From contig JAZAYU010000015.1 of NCBI GenBank assembly GCA_038501625.1, positions 3,308,991 to 3,372,990 on the forward strand: a DNA stretch of 64,000 nucleotides, read 5' to 3'. Positions 11,460 through 23,040 of the stretch are shown piece after piece. The notes under the pieces are model-generated. The model ran no database searches. It saw nothing but the letters and a program-made list of their open reading frames with translations, and was not told the origin of the DNA. The DNA comes from Corbicula japonica (Eukaryota > Mollusca > Bivalvia > Venerida > Cyrenidae). The position numbers were made by a program, and so were the translations under genes. Within the stretch, counting starts at the first letter, position 1, and every line of letters starts with the position of its first letter.

Positions 11460-13190
11460 TAGTGAGAAATATACAAAAACAAATACAAATACATGACATT
11501 TCTATAGCGCAAAAATTAAAATATTCTATTGCGCTTTACAAACACATATAGCAAATATAGATATCAAAACAAATACATCCAGTCAAATTGAATGTACATG
11601 TACTATGCAGGACAGTATAGTCCAAGGAACATAGACTTAAACACAGTCTGATATTACACATGAATCAAACATTCAAATCTCATGAAACTGTCTAAAAAGA
11701 TGTGATTTTAGTTTTGACTTAAAGCTGGCTTCTGACTGAATATTTTTTAAACTGCTGGGAAGGGCATTCCACCACTTTGGTCCGACCACTGCCAGTTACC
11801 TAGCTGCCAGTTTTGTTCGACGTCTGGGCACAGTAAAACACAGTTCACTTTTGGAGCGTAACTGGTACCTCCCTTGAAGGAGAGTAAACATCTCTCTCAA
11901 ATATGCTGGGGCCGTGCCGTTGATTACACGGAAAACAGTCACCAGGATTTTAAACATAACTCTGGCTTTTACCGGTAACCAATGTAACTGTTTTAAAAGT
12001 TCACTACTAGGCTTATCGTATGATACATCCAAGGTAACTCTTGCGGCATAATTTTGGATTCGTTGTAATTTGTTGATTTGATAATCCGGGATATCAACAA
12101 ATAAACCATTACAAAAGTCAATGTGTGAATGGACTAGTCCATGTATCAAGGTTTCAGTAGATTGTTGAGTCAGATGTTTTCTTATGGCTTTCAGGTTTCG
12201 CAACTGTATATGAGCAGTTTGACATTTTTTCTGGATATGCTGGTCAAAATTCAAGGTGTTGGTCATTATCACGCCCAGGTCTCTAACATGATCAACGCAT
12301 TTAATATTGCATTCACCAACATTTACAGATTGGATGTTCAGTTTTGCTAGTTGTTGCCGAGTTCCATATACTATTACTTCAGTTTTAGATTGATTCGTTT
12401 TCAATTTATAATTTGCCATCCATGTAATGATCTCTCCGAGACACCCTTCAAGTTGTCGAAGGACAGTTACCTCATTTTGCACATTTCCTGCCTGGATTTT
12501 GAATGCAATCTTATGGTCATCGGCATAGCCATAGAGATCTGCTGGATATTTCTGTATAACTCGGTTAAGTGACGCTATGTAAAGGGTGAAAATAACCGGT
12601 CCGGCACACGATCCCTGTGGCACACCGAATCTAACTGGTTCAGAGTCAGATGATGACCGATTGATCAAAACTTTCATGGTTCTATTCGAGAGATATGATT
12701 CAATCCACCTCAAGGGAGTGCAGTCTATGCCAAATTCATCTTTTAACATTTGTATCAAAATTGCGATGTCAATGGTATCAAATGCCGCACTCAAGTCCAC
12801 CATAACTACTATTGTAACCTTATTATTATCTATTGATTCCAGTAGATCATTGTACATTTTGAGCATTGCCGTTTCAACACTATAGTGTTTCCTGTAGGCA
12901 CTTTGATAGGCTGGGAGTAGATGGTTGCTCTCAATGTATTCATTGATTTGACTTAATGCTGCCTTCTCGAGAATCTTTGAAAGGAATGTCAAATTGGACA
13001 CGGGGCGATAATTCTGCAATATCAAGGGAAGGCCCTTTTTCTTCAACAAAGGTTTTACAACAGCACTTTTCCAAATTTCAGGGAATACACCAGTTAAAAG
13101 AGATCTGTTGACTATTTCTGTTACAATTGGAGAAATTAAAAAAAAATCTCCCTGTAGAGCCAGGCTTAGACATTAAAAAACACTTGCCAT
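11460..13190 (-). mobile_element. 5'-truncated non-LTR retrotransposon
   Basis: On the minus strand, a reverse-transcriptase coding region is followed by a 3' UTR-like tail. The tail has GCGCTATAGAAATGTCATG and a TTTGTATTTG-type end around 11470-11520. No endonuclease domain remains upstream, consistent with 5' truncation during target-primed insertion. It sits in intron 3 of the mucin gene in antisense orientation. Confidence 0.8.
11674..13165 (-). pseudogene. Reverse transcriptase remnant of non-LTR element (Jockey/CR1-like)
   Basis: The main open stretch, 13049 down to 11796, encodes about 417 residues. Motifs: YRPVSNLTFLSKILEK at the start, VDLSAAFDTID (catalytic Asp, residues 84-91), GVPQGS (142-147) and YADD (175-178), followed by a thumb with LHWLPV. 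A premature TAA sits at 11796-11798, directly after TKLAAR. Translation resumes in the same frame with LAVVGPKWWNALP and ends at a TGA at 11674-11676, so the copy is broken. Upstream in the same frame TGVFPEIWKSAVVKPL precedes 13049 before homology is lost near a run of nine T. Confidence 0.88.
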
Positions 13191-14275
13191 TCCCTGAAAC
13201 ATCAATATTTGAATACTGAACTCCATTAATACACTCATTGTTGCAGTGGTCTCTAAAGTTTGTAAAATCAAATGACTGGCCAGTGCTTATATTTTATTTC
13301 GTGTAATGTTTGGATTTGCGGAACTTATGTGTTCATTTAATCAAATTGAGGCAGTTTTGGTGTAAAATCTTGTACATTTTGTCTGGTTGTTTTATTACTT
13401 GCATAGTAACTATGTTCTGTTAATATTGAAGTGTCAATTTGTTGTACACTTTCTTCATTTACATTGTTAAACGTGTTCTGGTTAATGCATGAAACTCTGC
13501 TTTTAATAACACTTGGATTTAATGTGTAACTATGCTCATTCAAAATGGTGCCAGGCATTCTTAAAATTCTGTTAATCTATAAGAATGTCAAGTTTACATA
13601 TTTGCATGTATTGAAAGTCGTAATTACCCTCGACGGACATCGACCTTCATATTTATCCCCACAAGTTTACATTAATACGACAACTTTAGACACAAGAATT
13701 ACAAATGCTCTTACGCCTTCGTCTTAGAATAATTGTGGCTGAAACTCCCATGCAACAAATTCGTAATGATTGTCAATGTACAAAAAAATTGTGATTTTCA
13801 TGTAAAAACTAATTTCAATTAATTGTACACTGCAGTATATATTTTACCCTTAAAAATTTGATATGCCACTACTTCGGTATCGCTTGCGTCTAGAGTGCGG
13901 CATCGCTAGAGTCTAGTGTACAGCCGACGTACACCGTTACACGGACCTTAACGGGAATCAATTTATTAGCAAAAATGTTATTTGACTGTGTAGCAAAGTA
14001 ATCATGCCGGCGTTCTTTTTGATAACGAAAAACATTGAACCGAGGAAAACAATTTTTGGTGGGATAATTTAATTTCAGAAGCGGCTTGCTTATTTATGAA
14101 GAACATGGTTAAAATTTGCATGTATGTTTGAGACCGTTTAAATATCTTAAGAAAAAAAAACTTCCGGAAAAAGTGGCCGCTAGAAAAGGACAAGGGTAAA
14201 TATCCCTCTAACTAATCACCATTACTCTTTTCAATAAATTGCATTGTTTTTAAATAAATTACGTGTTACCTATAA
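13191..14275 (+). other. Intron 3, middle: nothing recognised
   Basis: AT-rich sequence with short open frames of no recognisable family on both strands. No clear repeats or splice-bounded coding segments seen. Confidence 0.45.
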
Positions 14276-14735
14276 GCGGCAACGCCCGGGCGCTTCGCTT
14301 CGCGCCCGGGCTTTTGCCGTATAAAAAGTATTTATGTTATACATTCCAGTGAAATATATAGAATTTTCTCGGTGAAATAAAAGTGGTAAACCACTCTTTT
14401 CAAACAGTGGAATATTTTTTTCACTGTATTATCACGTTGGTACCAATACGCACATAGTATTGCGAATGTGAACCTTTACAAAACCGATTCAAATTTAAGT
14501 GTCATGACGTAACGTTAAAAACAAAGTTACTGTATTTGGCACCAATTTTACGCAATTTTCCATCAATTCACGCCTATTGTGCATGAAAAACATATAATAA
14601 AAGAAAAATTTGTTTACATCAGTGACAGATAGAAATATATCTCACTCAGGAAGTTCGGAATTATGTATTTTTACTCGTGGCTGAGCCACTCGTGAAAATA
14701 CGAATTCCTAAGTTAATCCGGCGAACTATATTCCA
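14276..14735. repeat. GC-rich hairpin and dispersed element, copy 1 of 2
   Basis: A GC palindrome (GCCCGGGCG loop CGCCCGGGC) lies at 14283-14312. Then follows sequence also found at 31005-31385: CAGTGAAATATATAGAATTT, ACGTTGGTACC, and a terminal palindrome GGAATTATGTATTTTTACTC with CACTCGTGAAAATACGAATTC. It is probably a non-autonomous transposable element. Confidence 0.65.
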
Positions 14736-14836
14736 ATCTTTTACTGGGAAAAACAAAATAATATTCTCTATTTATTTTATTTGGATTTCACCACACGACC
14801 TTGTTTTAATAATGTTTGTGTGGGTTTTATTTGCAG

Positions 14837-14951
14837 ACGGTGGATGGCGTCAATGTTCTAAAAACAGACAACGTTACAAGCGTGAAGATAACGTTCACCA
14901 ATATCGATACCCCACTCCCGATAAAGATCAGCGTACTAGGCTGTTTCAAAG
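14837..14951 (+). CDS. Exon 4: discoidin-like domain part B
   Basis: The acceptor ATTTGCAG precedes 14837 and the donor G|GTATGT follows 14951. It is 115 bp, phase 0 in and phase 1 out, with 38 codons starting TVDGVNVLKTDNVTSV and ending KISVLGCFK. It completes domain A of exon 3, giving a domain of about 137 residues bounded by one Cys at each end. The 3' part of this exon plus its donor is the evident parent of the 74-bp tandem array that starts immediately downstream. The polypyrimidine tract and acceptor match those of exon 9, so the two introns are paralogous. Confidence 0.88.
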
Positions 14952-17110
14952 GTATGTTATGAATTATCCAGATGGGCACCTTACCCCACTCCCAATAAAA
15001 ACCAGCGTACTAGGCTGCTTCAAACGTATATTATTTATGATCAAAATGGGCACCTTACAACACTCCCAATAAAGATCAGCAAAGTAGGCTGTCTCAAAGG
15101 TATATTATGTATGATAAAAATGGGCACCTTCCAACACTCCCAATAAAGATCAGCGTACTAGGCTGCTTCAAAGGTATATTATGTATGATAAAAATGGGCA
15201 CCTTCCAACACTCCCAATAAAGATCAGCGTACTAGGCTGCTTCAAAGGAATATTATTGATGATCGAAATGCGCACCTTCCCACACTCCCAATAAAAATCA
15301 GCGTACTAGGCTGCTTCAAAGGTATATTATTTATGATCAAAATCGGCACTTTCCCACACTCCCGATAAAGATCAGCGTACTAGGCTGTTTCAAAGGTATG
15401 TTATGAATTATCCAGATGAGCACCTTACCCCACTCCCAATAAAAACCAGCGTACTAGGCTGTTACAAAGGTATATTATTTATGATCAAAATGGGCACCTT
15501 ACCCCACTCCCAATAAAAACCAGCGTACTAGGCTGTTACAAAGGTATAATATTTATAATCAAAATGGGCACCTTCCCACACTCCCAATAAAGATCAGCTT
15601 ACTAGGCTGCTTCAAACGTATATTATTTATGATCAAAATGGGCACCTTCCAACACTCCCAATAAAGAACAGCGTACTAGGCTGCTTTAAAGGAATATTAT
15701 TGATGATCGAAATGCGCACCTTCCCACACTCCCAATAAAAATCAGCGTACTAGGCTGCTTCAAAGGTATATTATTTATGATCAAAATCGGCATTTTCCCA
15801 TACACCCAATAAAGATCAGCGAACTAGGCTGCTTCAAATGTATATTTTTTATTTATTATCAAAATGGACACCTTATCACACTCCCTAAGAGATCAGGGTA
15901 GTAGGCTGTTTCAAAGGTATATTATGTATGATCAAAATGGGCACCTTCCAACACTCCCAATAAAAACCAGCGTACCAGACTGTCTCAAAGGTATATTATG
16001 TATGATCAAAATGTGCACCTTACCACACTCCCAATAAAGATCAGGGTAGTAGGCTGTTTCAAAGGTATATTATGTATGATCAAAATGGGCACCTTACCAC
16101 ACTCCCAATAAAGATCAGCGTACTAGGCTGTTTCAAAAGTATATTATGTATGATCAAAATGGGCACCTTACCACACTCCCAATAAAGATCAGCGTACTAG
16201 GCTTTTTCAAACGTATATTATGTATGATCAAAATGGGCACCTTACCACACTCCCAATAAAAATCAGCGTACTAGGCTGTTTCAAACGTATATTATGAATG
16301 ATCAAAATGGGCACCTTACCACACTCCCAATAAAAATCAGCGTACTAGGTTGCTTCAAAGGTATCTTATTTATTATCAAAATGGGCACCTTACTACACTC
16401 CCAATAAAAATCAGCGTACTAGGCTGCTTCAAAGGTATATTATTTATGATCAAAATCGGCATTTTCCCACACACCCAATAAAGATCAGCGAACTAGGTTG
16501 CTTCAAATGTATATTATTTATTTATTATCAAAATTGGCACCTTACCACACTCCCTAAGAGATCAGGGTAGTAGGCTGTTTCAAAGGTATATTATGTATGA
16601 TCAAAATGGGCACCTTACCACACTCCCAATAAAGATCAGCGTACTAGGCTGTTTCAAAGGTATATTATGTATGATCAAAATGGGCACCTTACCACACTCC
16701 CAATAAAGATCAGCGTACTAGGCTGTTTCAAACGTATATTATTTATGATCAAAATGGGCACCTTACCACACTCCCAATAAAAATCAGCGTACTAGGCTGC
16801 TTCAAACGTATATTATTCATGATAAAAATGGGCACCTTCCCACACTCCCAATAAAGGTCAGCGTAGTAGGCTGCGTCAAAAGGTATATTATTTATGATAA
16901 AAATGGGCACCTTCCCACACTCCCAATAAAGGTCAGCGTAGTAGGCTGCGTCAAAAGGTATATTATTTATGATAAAAATGGGCACCTTACCACACTCTCA
17001 ATGAAAACCAGCGTACTTGTCTGTCTCAAAGATATATTATGACTGATCAAAATGGGCACCGACAACACTACCAATTAAAATCAGCGTACAAGTCTGTCTC
17101 AAAGGTATAT
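14952..17110 (+). repeat. 74-bp minisatellite derived from exon B and its splice donor (about 29 copies)
   Basis: The unit contains CCAATAAAGATCAGCGTACT-AGGCTGTTTCAAAGGTATAT followed by TATGTATGATCAAAATGGGC and ACCTTACCACACTC. The first half matches the 3' end of exon 4 (encoding PIKISVLGCFKG) with its GT donor; the rest derives from the following intron bases. Spacing is 74 bp (for example 16086 to 16160). The copies therefore carry repeated candidate donors with no nearby acceptors. A paralogous array lies after exon 9. Confidence 0.92.
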
Positions 17111-18564
17111 GGTGAAATTATAGTTTCCCCAAACATGTTTAAAAGAAGCAAAATTATAACTTAACAAATGACTTTAGCCTAGTGCAAACTGCATACGACT
17201 ATTGTTGTATATTATTTTAGAAGTGTAACGTGTAACGGATTAGCTCTTAGCATAACTAACCTGATATAAGCTAGTTCTGCTGTTTCAACCTTGAGCTGAC
17301 TATGTACAATTATCCTTGTGGTCTTCTTTATCCGACTGATTATTGACAAATGATTGTTAAAATAAGTGTGTGGCCAAGTTTGATCAACAATAATTAAACA
17401 GTGTGATGGTCATCTCTTCAACTCAAATACACAAAAACTACCACCACTCTTCTTGAGCGACGATGCTTAGCACCAACAACCATTCCGGAACGCTGATCTA
17501 TATAAAACTTGCTCACAAAAAGGTGACTTCTTTCATTCAGCCTTCTTTCAGCTATTTGACAGTTGATGGCCACTTCTATGAACTGTGTTTCTATACATAC
17601 AACAATCAAGGTTGTGCACCAACAACTACGTTACCAACATACATCAACTACTTGCGGGTTTGACGACTACTTCTATGAAATATCTACGTTTTCTTGCGTC
17701 CATTACCGATGATGAATGGCTGATCTCTATCTCCAGACTGCATCCCAGTATTTCATGCTAACTAACATATACCCTCTTTTGATAGAATTTTTACAAGGAA
17801 CGCCGGAAAAATGTTTTGTACTACAAAGTTCCAGCCCGTCGATATCTTGATCTAAGCCGTCAGAATGCAGCAGCATACTTGCTACTTTCTGTCCATAGCT
17901 ACGAATTGCGAACTGAGTAATTCTGACTTTCTAGCCTATTATCATCTCCTTATACATAGGCTATTTCATAGTTCCATCCGTACAATCTGAAATCAAACCA
18001 ATAAGTGACAGCAAAAATTGTGTTTGTTTGTATTTCCATTTATTTATTGTCGCTACCGGTAGCCCATATGAGCGACTCCTCCAAAAGAGTGTTAGTCATT
18101 TTAGGTTTTGGCGGAAAGTGCAAGATACAGAGGACTCTCCAATTCCAGAATCGTCCCTGGTTCTTTTAAGTACCCGGTCTATAGTACCACTGCATTGGGC
18201 CTCGGTTTGAAGTCCCATCCGAAGGACTATTAGTTAGTTTATTTGGAGTAAGGGGGGAACGAACTTGGACTCAGAGATAGACGGGCTGACAACTAAGCTA
18301 GTGACCAGCTCTAGACAAAAATAAAGCACGTACTCCTACTTTATACCCTGCTCGAGCTAATCAGCTGAAATCCTAATATGATAGGTCGCCTATTTTGGCA
18401 AATCTCGGAACTTTACGTAAATGGATATAGTACAGACATTTTGCCATAACAGAAGTTTCGTCATCAATTAACTATGTAAACAAACCAGAATATAACAGGA
18501 ACTATTTAATTTTCTGTTTAATTATCGCTCAAAACATCCATTTGCATGCATTGAACAACTTCAG
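17111..18564 (+). other. Intron 4, 3' part
   Basis: The beginning (17110-17230) is homologous to intron 2 (5755-5870). A segment around 18170-18240 (GGGCCTCGGTTTGAAGTCCC) looks like a dispersed-repeat fragment, though I cannot assign it. The last 100 bp match the regions before exons 3 and 10. No gene seen. Confidence 0.45.
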
Positions 18565-18783
18565 GTGAGCCGGGAACCACGCCGAAACCTCCTACGACAA
18601 CATCAACATCAACTACTATAACAACTACGACGCCTGAAATAACCTTCCCAACAACAGAAACAGAAACCACACCGTCAACAACAACAACCACCACAACAAC
18701 ACGTTCGACAACGACAACAACAAAACCAACGACAACGACAACAACAAAACCAACGACAACGACGACAGCAACAACAACACAAC
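18565..18783 (+). CDS. Exon 5: short PTS linker
   Basis: The acceptor ACTTCAG precedes 18565 and the donor C|GTAAGT follows 18783; phase 1 in and out (219 bp). The start (G)EPGTTPKPP and the segment TPEITFP are shared with exons 3 and 10, so all three PTS exons have a common N-terminal cassette. The rest is Thr-rich with RSTTTTTKP and two KPTTTTT-like units. It has only 72 codons and lacks the long decapeptide array, so this module has either not expanded or has contracted. It joins exon 6 in frame through a Gln-Pro junction directly before the opening Cys. Confidence 0.85.
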
Positions 18784-19063
18784 GTAAGTCCAATTTTTAA
18801 ATCAATGATTGTAACAGGCTCTTATCACGGTTTGAGTTTTTCATGGATCTAGACCATTTCTATGAGTTTTCATATCTATGAATAAATGCACGACTGCCTG
18901 AATCTGAAAATTTCATGTTTGTGGAGGCAACCATTTCGAATGGTCACTAACCAATTACGCTATCAATTTTTTGTGCACAAGTCAAATATCTAAATAAAAA
19001 AATCTCAATCTATAAAAAGTTTTTACGTATAATAATATTTGAAGTTATTCTTTATAATGTGAT
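18784..19063 (+). other. Intron 5, first part
   Basis: Short AT-rich stretch with no recognisable feature. Confidence 0.4.
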
Positions 19064-20352
19064 TTTATACCCCCCCCCCCCCCCCGAACTTTATCATCCG
19101 TTTTAGTTGGGTAGGTGGTTGGTCTGTGGCACTTACTACGTCAACAGTTTTCCAGATATCGACTTGAAACTTAAAACATGTTCGTGAGTAGATTTGCCCG
19201 AACTATATTTTTTCTCATGTGGATCAGTCTATTATTGTTTAGGGGGGGGGGGAGGGGGGCACGATTCAACACAATCTTGTGACGAGAACTTCTTCTACAG
19301 TTTTCAAGATATTGACTTAAAATTTAACACATTTGTTCGGCATGAAGTGTAGATGTGCCCGACATATTTTTCATGTGGATCAGTCCATTATTTTTTGTAG
19401 GGGGCATGACTAAACAAAATCGTGTTATGCAAACTTCTACAGTTTTAAAGATATCGATTTGAAACTGAAATCATATGTTCTGCATGAATTGCGCATGTAA
19501 GTGACATATTTTGTGTGGATCAGTCCATTAATTTTTGGAGGGGAGCATTATTTAACAAAATCTTTTTTTTTACAAAATCTTAAGACGCAAACTACTTCTC
19601 CAGTTTTCAAACTTTAAACATACGTTCTTGAGTATATTTGCATGACATACTTTTTTCATGTGGATCAATTCATTGTCTTTTAGAAGGGGAGCACGATTCA
19701 ACAAAATCTTGTGACGCTAATTTCTTCTTCAGTTTTTAAGATGTTGACTTGAAACTTTAAACATATGTTCGGCATGAAGTGTAGATGTGCGTGACATATT
19801 TTTGTGTGGATCAGTCCATTATTTTTGCAGAGGACATAATTTAACAAAATCTTATGACGCAAGCTACTTCTCCTGTTTTCAAAATATTCACTAGAAACTT
19901 TTAACATATATTCGACATAGACTCTACATGTGCAAGACATTTTTCCTTCTGGATACGTCCATTTTGTTTGAAGGGGAGCACAATTTAACAAAATCTTTTG
20001 ATGCGAACTACTGGTACATTTTTCAACGTAATTACGTCAAACTTAAAACATCTGTTCGGCATGACGTGAACATATAACGTGTAACATATTTTTCATGTAG
20101 GTTAGTCCATTATTTTTGTAGGGAAGATTTCATAAATCGTGTGATGCTAAGTTATACATTTTCAAGATATTGACTTGAAACTAAAATTATGTGTTCAGCA
20201 TGAAGTGTCGATGGGGTAGGCATATTTTTCTTCTGGATCAGTTCATTATTTTTTTTGAAGGGGATTGGTAAGTAAAAAGATGCAAACATTATTTCTGTAT
20301 ACTCTGACAAAGCAGTATTGCGGGGGTATATATCACCTTCAGTGATAGCTCT
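19064..20352. mobile_element. Tandem-repeat-bearing non-autonomous element, C-run start and CGGGGGTATA end
   Basis: It begins TATAC followed by a run of C, and ends CGGGGGTATATATCACCTTC then AGTGATAGCTCTAG, giving inverted ends (TATACCCCC/GGGGGTATA) and a small terminal hairpin (TATCAC..GTGATA). The interior is about nine diverged copies of a 130-150-bp unit with TTGACTTGAAACTTTAAACA, TGTTCGGCATGAAGTGTAGA and GTGTGGATCAGTCCATT. No coding potential. A Helentron- or TIR-like origin is inferred. Confidence 0.65.
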
Positions 20353-20851
20353 AGTTTTATTTCCTCTGAAATTCTGTTAGAAAATAATTCTGAAATGAAT
20401 GAAAACAGTTGTGCACATAAATTGATGACGTACCTTCAAAATATTCCCTGGCGGACACTTGGATCAGTATTTCATTTACAAAAAAACTTAGAAACCCATG
20501 AACCGAGTTTAAGAATATTTTCATTTACTTGATGAGTTTAAAATTTTTTTTGCTATAAAATCTTTTTTAAAAATTCTGAGATTCTTATTTTAATTATTTT
20601 TTAAAACTGAGTAATTTTAATTATTGTACTTAATTTTTTCTGGTTATAATTGATCATTTTATTAGCCATGCTCTTTTTTCTCTCTCTTTTTGGCTGTTTG
20701 CGAAGGTGTTCCTTCTGGATGTGGCCTTTCTTAATATGTATATTTCACTTTTAAATATATATCCAATACCAATGTTTTTGAAACGTAACTTTACAATATC
20801 ATACACACAGTCAGTAGCTCCTGTCTGGCTCGCACAGCTCGTTTGTTACGA

Positions 20852-21000
20852 GGGCCCAAGAACATAAAACTGCGATTGGAGACCAGTCTCAAATCTTAAG
20901 CATCTGTTCGGCTGATTTGGCGACCAGTCGCTCTTTCAACAAATCAGGTGCTTGAGATTTGAGACTGGTCTCCTGATTTAGTTTTAAGATCTTGGGTCCA
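20852..21000. repeat. Palindromic hairpin element, copy 4
   Basis: Edges GGGCCCAAGAACATAAAACT and AGTTTTAAGATCTTGGGTCC; the centre GGCGACCAGTCGC is conserved. Full length, moderately diverged arms. Confidence 0.85.
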
Positions 21001-21549
21001 GTATTGTTTTTGTAATGACCGAATCTAAATTATCCCTGATCATTTGTCCCTGATCATTTGTCCCACCATCTGCACATGTCAAATATCAGAATAATTTTAC
21101 TACATTTACTACAGATTTCGATACCAATTAGATATGGTCCCAGCGAGGGACCTCCATAAACATCTGTTGCACGGCCACACTTCACAAGACACGTTTTGGT
21201 TATGCGACTTCTGTAAGAACTTATCAGATAACACTGGGTTCTACTTCCAACTAAGTTTTAGCTGTCATTCAAATTTTGACGCTATAGGTTTATTCTCTAT
21301 GCTGATATTGAAATGAAAATTTCGTTTTCTATATATTTTAATGGTACATGTACCACTGAATCAATAACAAAAGGTGTGGCTTAAAGTAAGGCAACCTGTC
21401 AATTAAGATTCCCGCTAATTTTCAGGGGATGAAAGCATACGCCGCGCTACGCGTTTGTTGTGTTGGTCGCAAGCCAATATGTAACTGAAATCGAAATATG
21501 TAGTAAGCATCACATTGATTTTGAAGCATCCAAGATTTAAGTATTCTCA
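21001..21549 (+). other. Intron 5 stretch, nothing recognised
   Basis: A 14-bp direct duplication CCCTGATCATTTGT at 21036-21062. No gene or clear element otherwise. Confidence 0.4.
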
Positions 21550-21890
21550 CGGGAAACAAGTACCTTTGGCAATATTCTGTGACATGTTTGTTGTTACTAT
21601 ATTTAGAATGAAGTTACATTATCTTCTATTTGCATCAATAAACAGTGATTTTGTTACATAGTTTGACAATAAAGTGGTATTTTTACGGCGAAATGCTATC
21701 TTCTATTTGCATCAATCAACAGTTATTTTGTTACATAGTTTGACAATAAAGTGGTATTTTACGGCAAAATACATTATAATAGTAGCAATCTGTTCAAATT
21801 TATGACGTCATTTAAAGGAATTGCATCAACTGTCCGAAGGTACATTTTCCTGAGACGCGCCCCATTTGACAAGGGCTTTGTTTAAATTTG
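21550..21890. repeat. Dispersed GACGTCA family copy with internal duplication
   Basis: Contains GACAATAAAGTGGTATTTT, CGGCGAAATGC, ATGACGTCATTTAAAGGA and CGACGCGCCCCATTT-like (GACGCGCCCCATTT). A segment of about 80 bp (CTTCTATTTGCATCAAT) is duplicated in tandem. The same family occurs at 10268, 26790, 28630, 41308, 49555 and 54395. Confidence 0.7.
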
Positions 21891-22710
21891 AATATTTCAC
21901 AAAACTGTTGAAGACAAGGTAAGGCCTTTAAAGGCTCGACCAATACGGGTAATTAATTTATATTGCATACATGTAGCCGACATTTGTAGATACCAATCTT
22001 TACTCTCACTTAAAAGACTGAATGTTTATGACTGAATTAATGGCGCAAATGCAGACATGTTTTGGCAAATATTGATTTTACCACAGCCCCCATATCCCAT
22101 TCAAATTTAAAATAAACTCCGTGAAGACATAACATTGTTAAATATTTGTTCATTTTTTTATCAGTCAGAACTCAGGTGAATAAAAGGAAATAAAAGAAAT
22201 AAAACTAATAAATGGCATACACCTAAAGATATTCTTGGTGCTAATCAAACTGTGTAGTACATAGAACATTACTAATCAAATTTGTAATACTTCCAACTGA
22301 TATCTATTTAATTGGATCTTGTCTGTCACGTGACTGTCTAGTTACTTCACTCCGTGGAAAATAGTGCATTGGTCACTGATAGATATACGTAATTACCGTA
22401 CTAACCCTGCTATTGTGTGATTAGAACAGCCAATCATAACAGGCGTCACATTTCGCTGTCGTGCAATTTCATTTTCATTGGACGGAAGAAAGGGTAAACC
22501 GTCCTATAAAGTGAGAGGATTTCATACACAATGACACCGAAGAAATACAAGCCAATTTTCCCAGGGATGATGCATAGAATTAAACGAATTGCCCATACCT
22601 ATAGGTCGACCGAGGTAAATTGGCGATGTTTACAACTATTTATAGAATGTAAATACTGGTTTAGGCAAATTTAGGATTTACCAGTATTATTTTGCAGGAT
22701 CAAAATATAT

Positions 22711-22795
22711 CGCCTCAATAGCGCAGTGGTTAACGCGTCCGGTTAGCAATGACATATATTGTTTTCGACAAGGGTTCGAATCATTCACGGAATTC
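22711..22795 (+). ncRNA. tRNA-like sequence (Pol III A and B boxes), SINE head or tRNA pseudogene
   Basis: TAGCGCAGTGG at 22719-22729 fits an A box and GGTTCGAATCA at 22773-22783 fits a B box, 54 bp apart as in a tRNA. The 3' side cannot pair with the 5' GCCTCAA acceptor arm, so an intact tRNA is unlikely. Confidence 0.5.
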
Positions 22796-22947
22796 AGAGA
22801 TATATTTCGATTTCTATTTTTTAAGTTTTATTGCAGTTATTTCGTATTTTATACTTTTGCTTCAATATATTTTATGACATTGATTATCTCGAGGATATCG
22901 AGGAAATAATTATTGTGTAAACAGTTTAAAAAAAGTTATTAAAAACA

Positions 22948-23040
22948 TGTTTCGAACCTATAACCTATTGTACCGTTTCTAACATTGCATTTGAACGTAT
23001 TTTTATTGACTGCGTCTTAGACCACTCGGCTAATGGGGCG
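22948..23040 (-). ncRNA. Second tRNA-like sequence, opposite strand
   Basis: On the minus strand TAGCCGAGTGG (23032-23022) is a strong Leu/Ser-type A box, and GGTTCGAAACA (22958-22948) resembles a B box. The 74-bp spacing suits a long variable arm or a degenerate copy. It faces the 22711 copy across about 150 bp. Confidence 0.5.

Noticed and set aside
12141..12885. Plus-strand open frames inside the retroelement
   Set aside because: They are antisense shadows of the minus-strand reverse transcriptase.
16749..16985. Repetitive frame FNMMNIRLKQPSTLIFIGSV-like in the 74-bp array
   Set aside because: Reverse-strand reading of the exon-derived minisatellite; not a gene.
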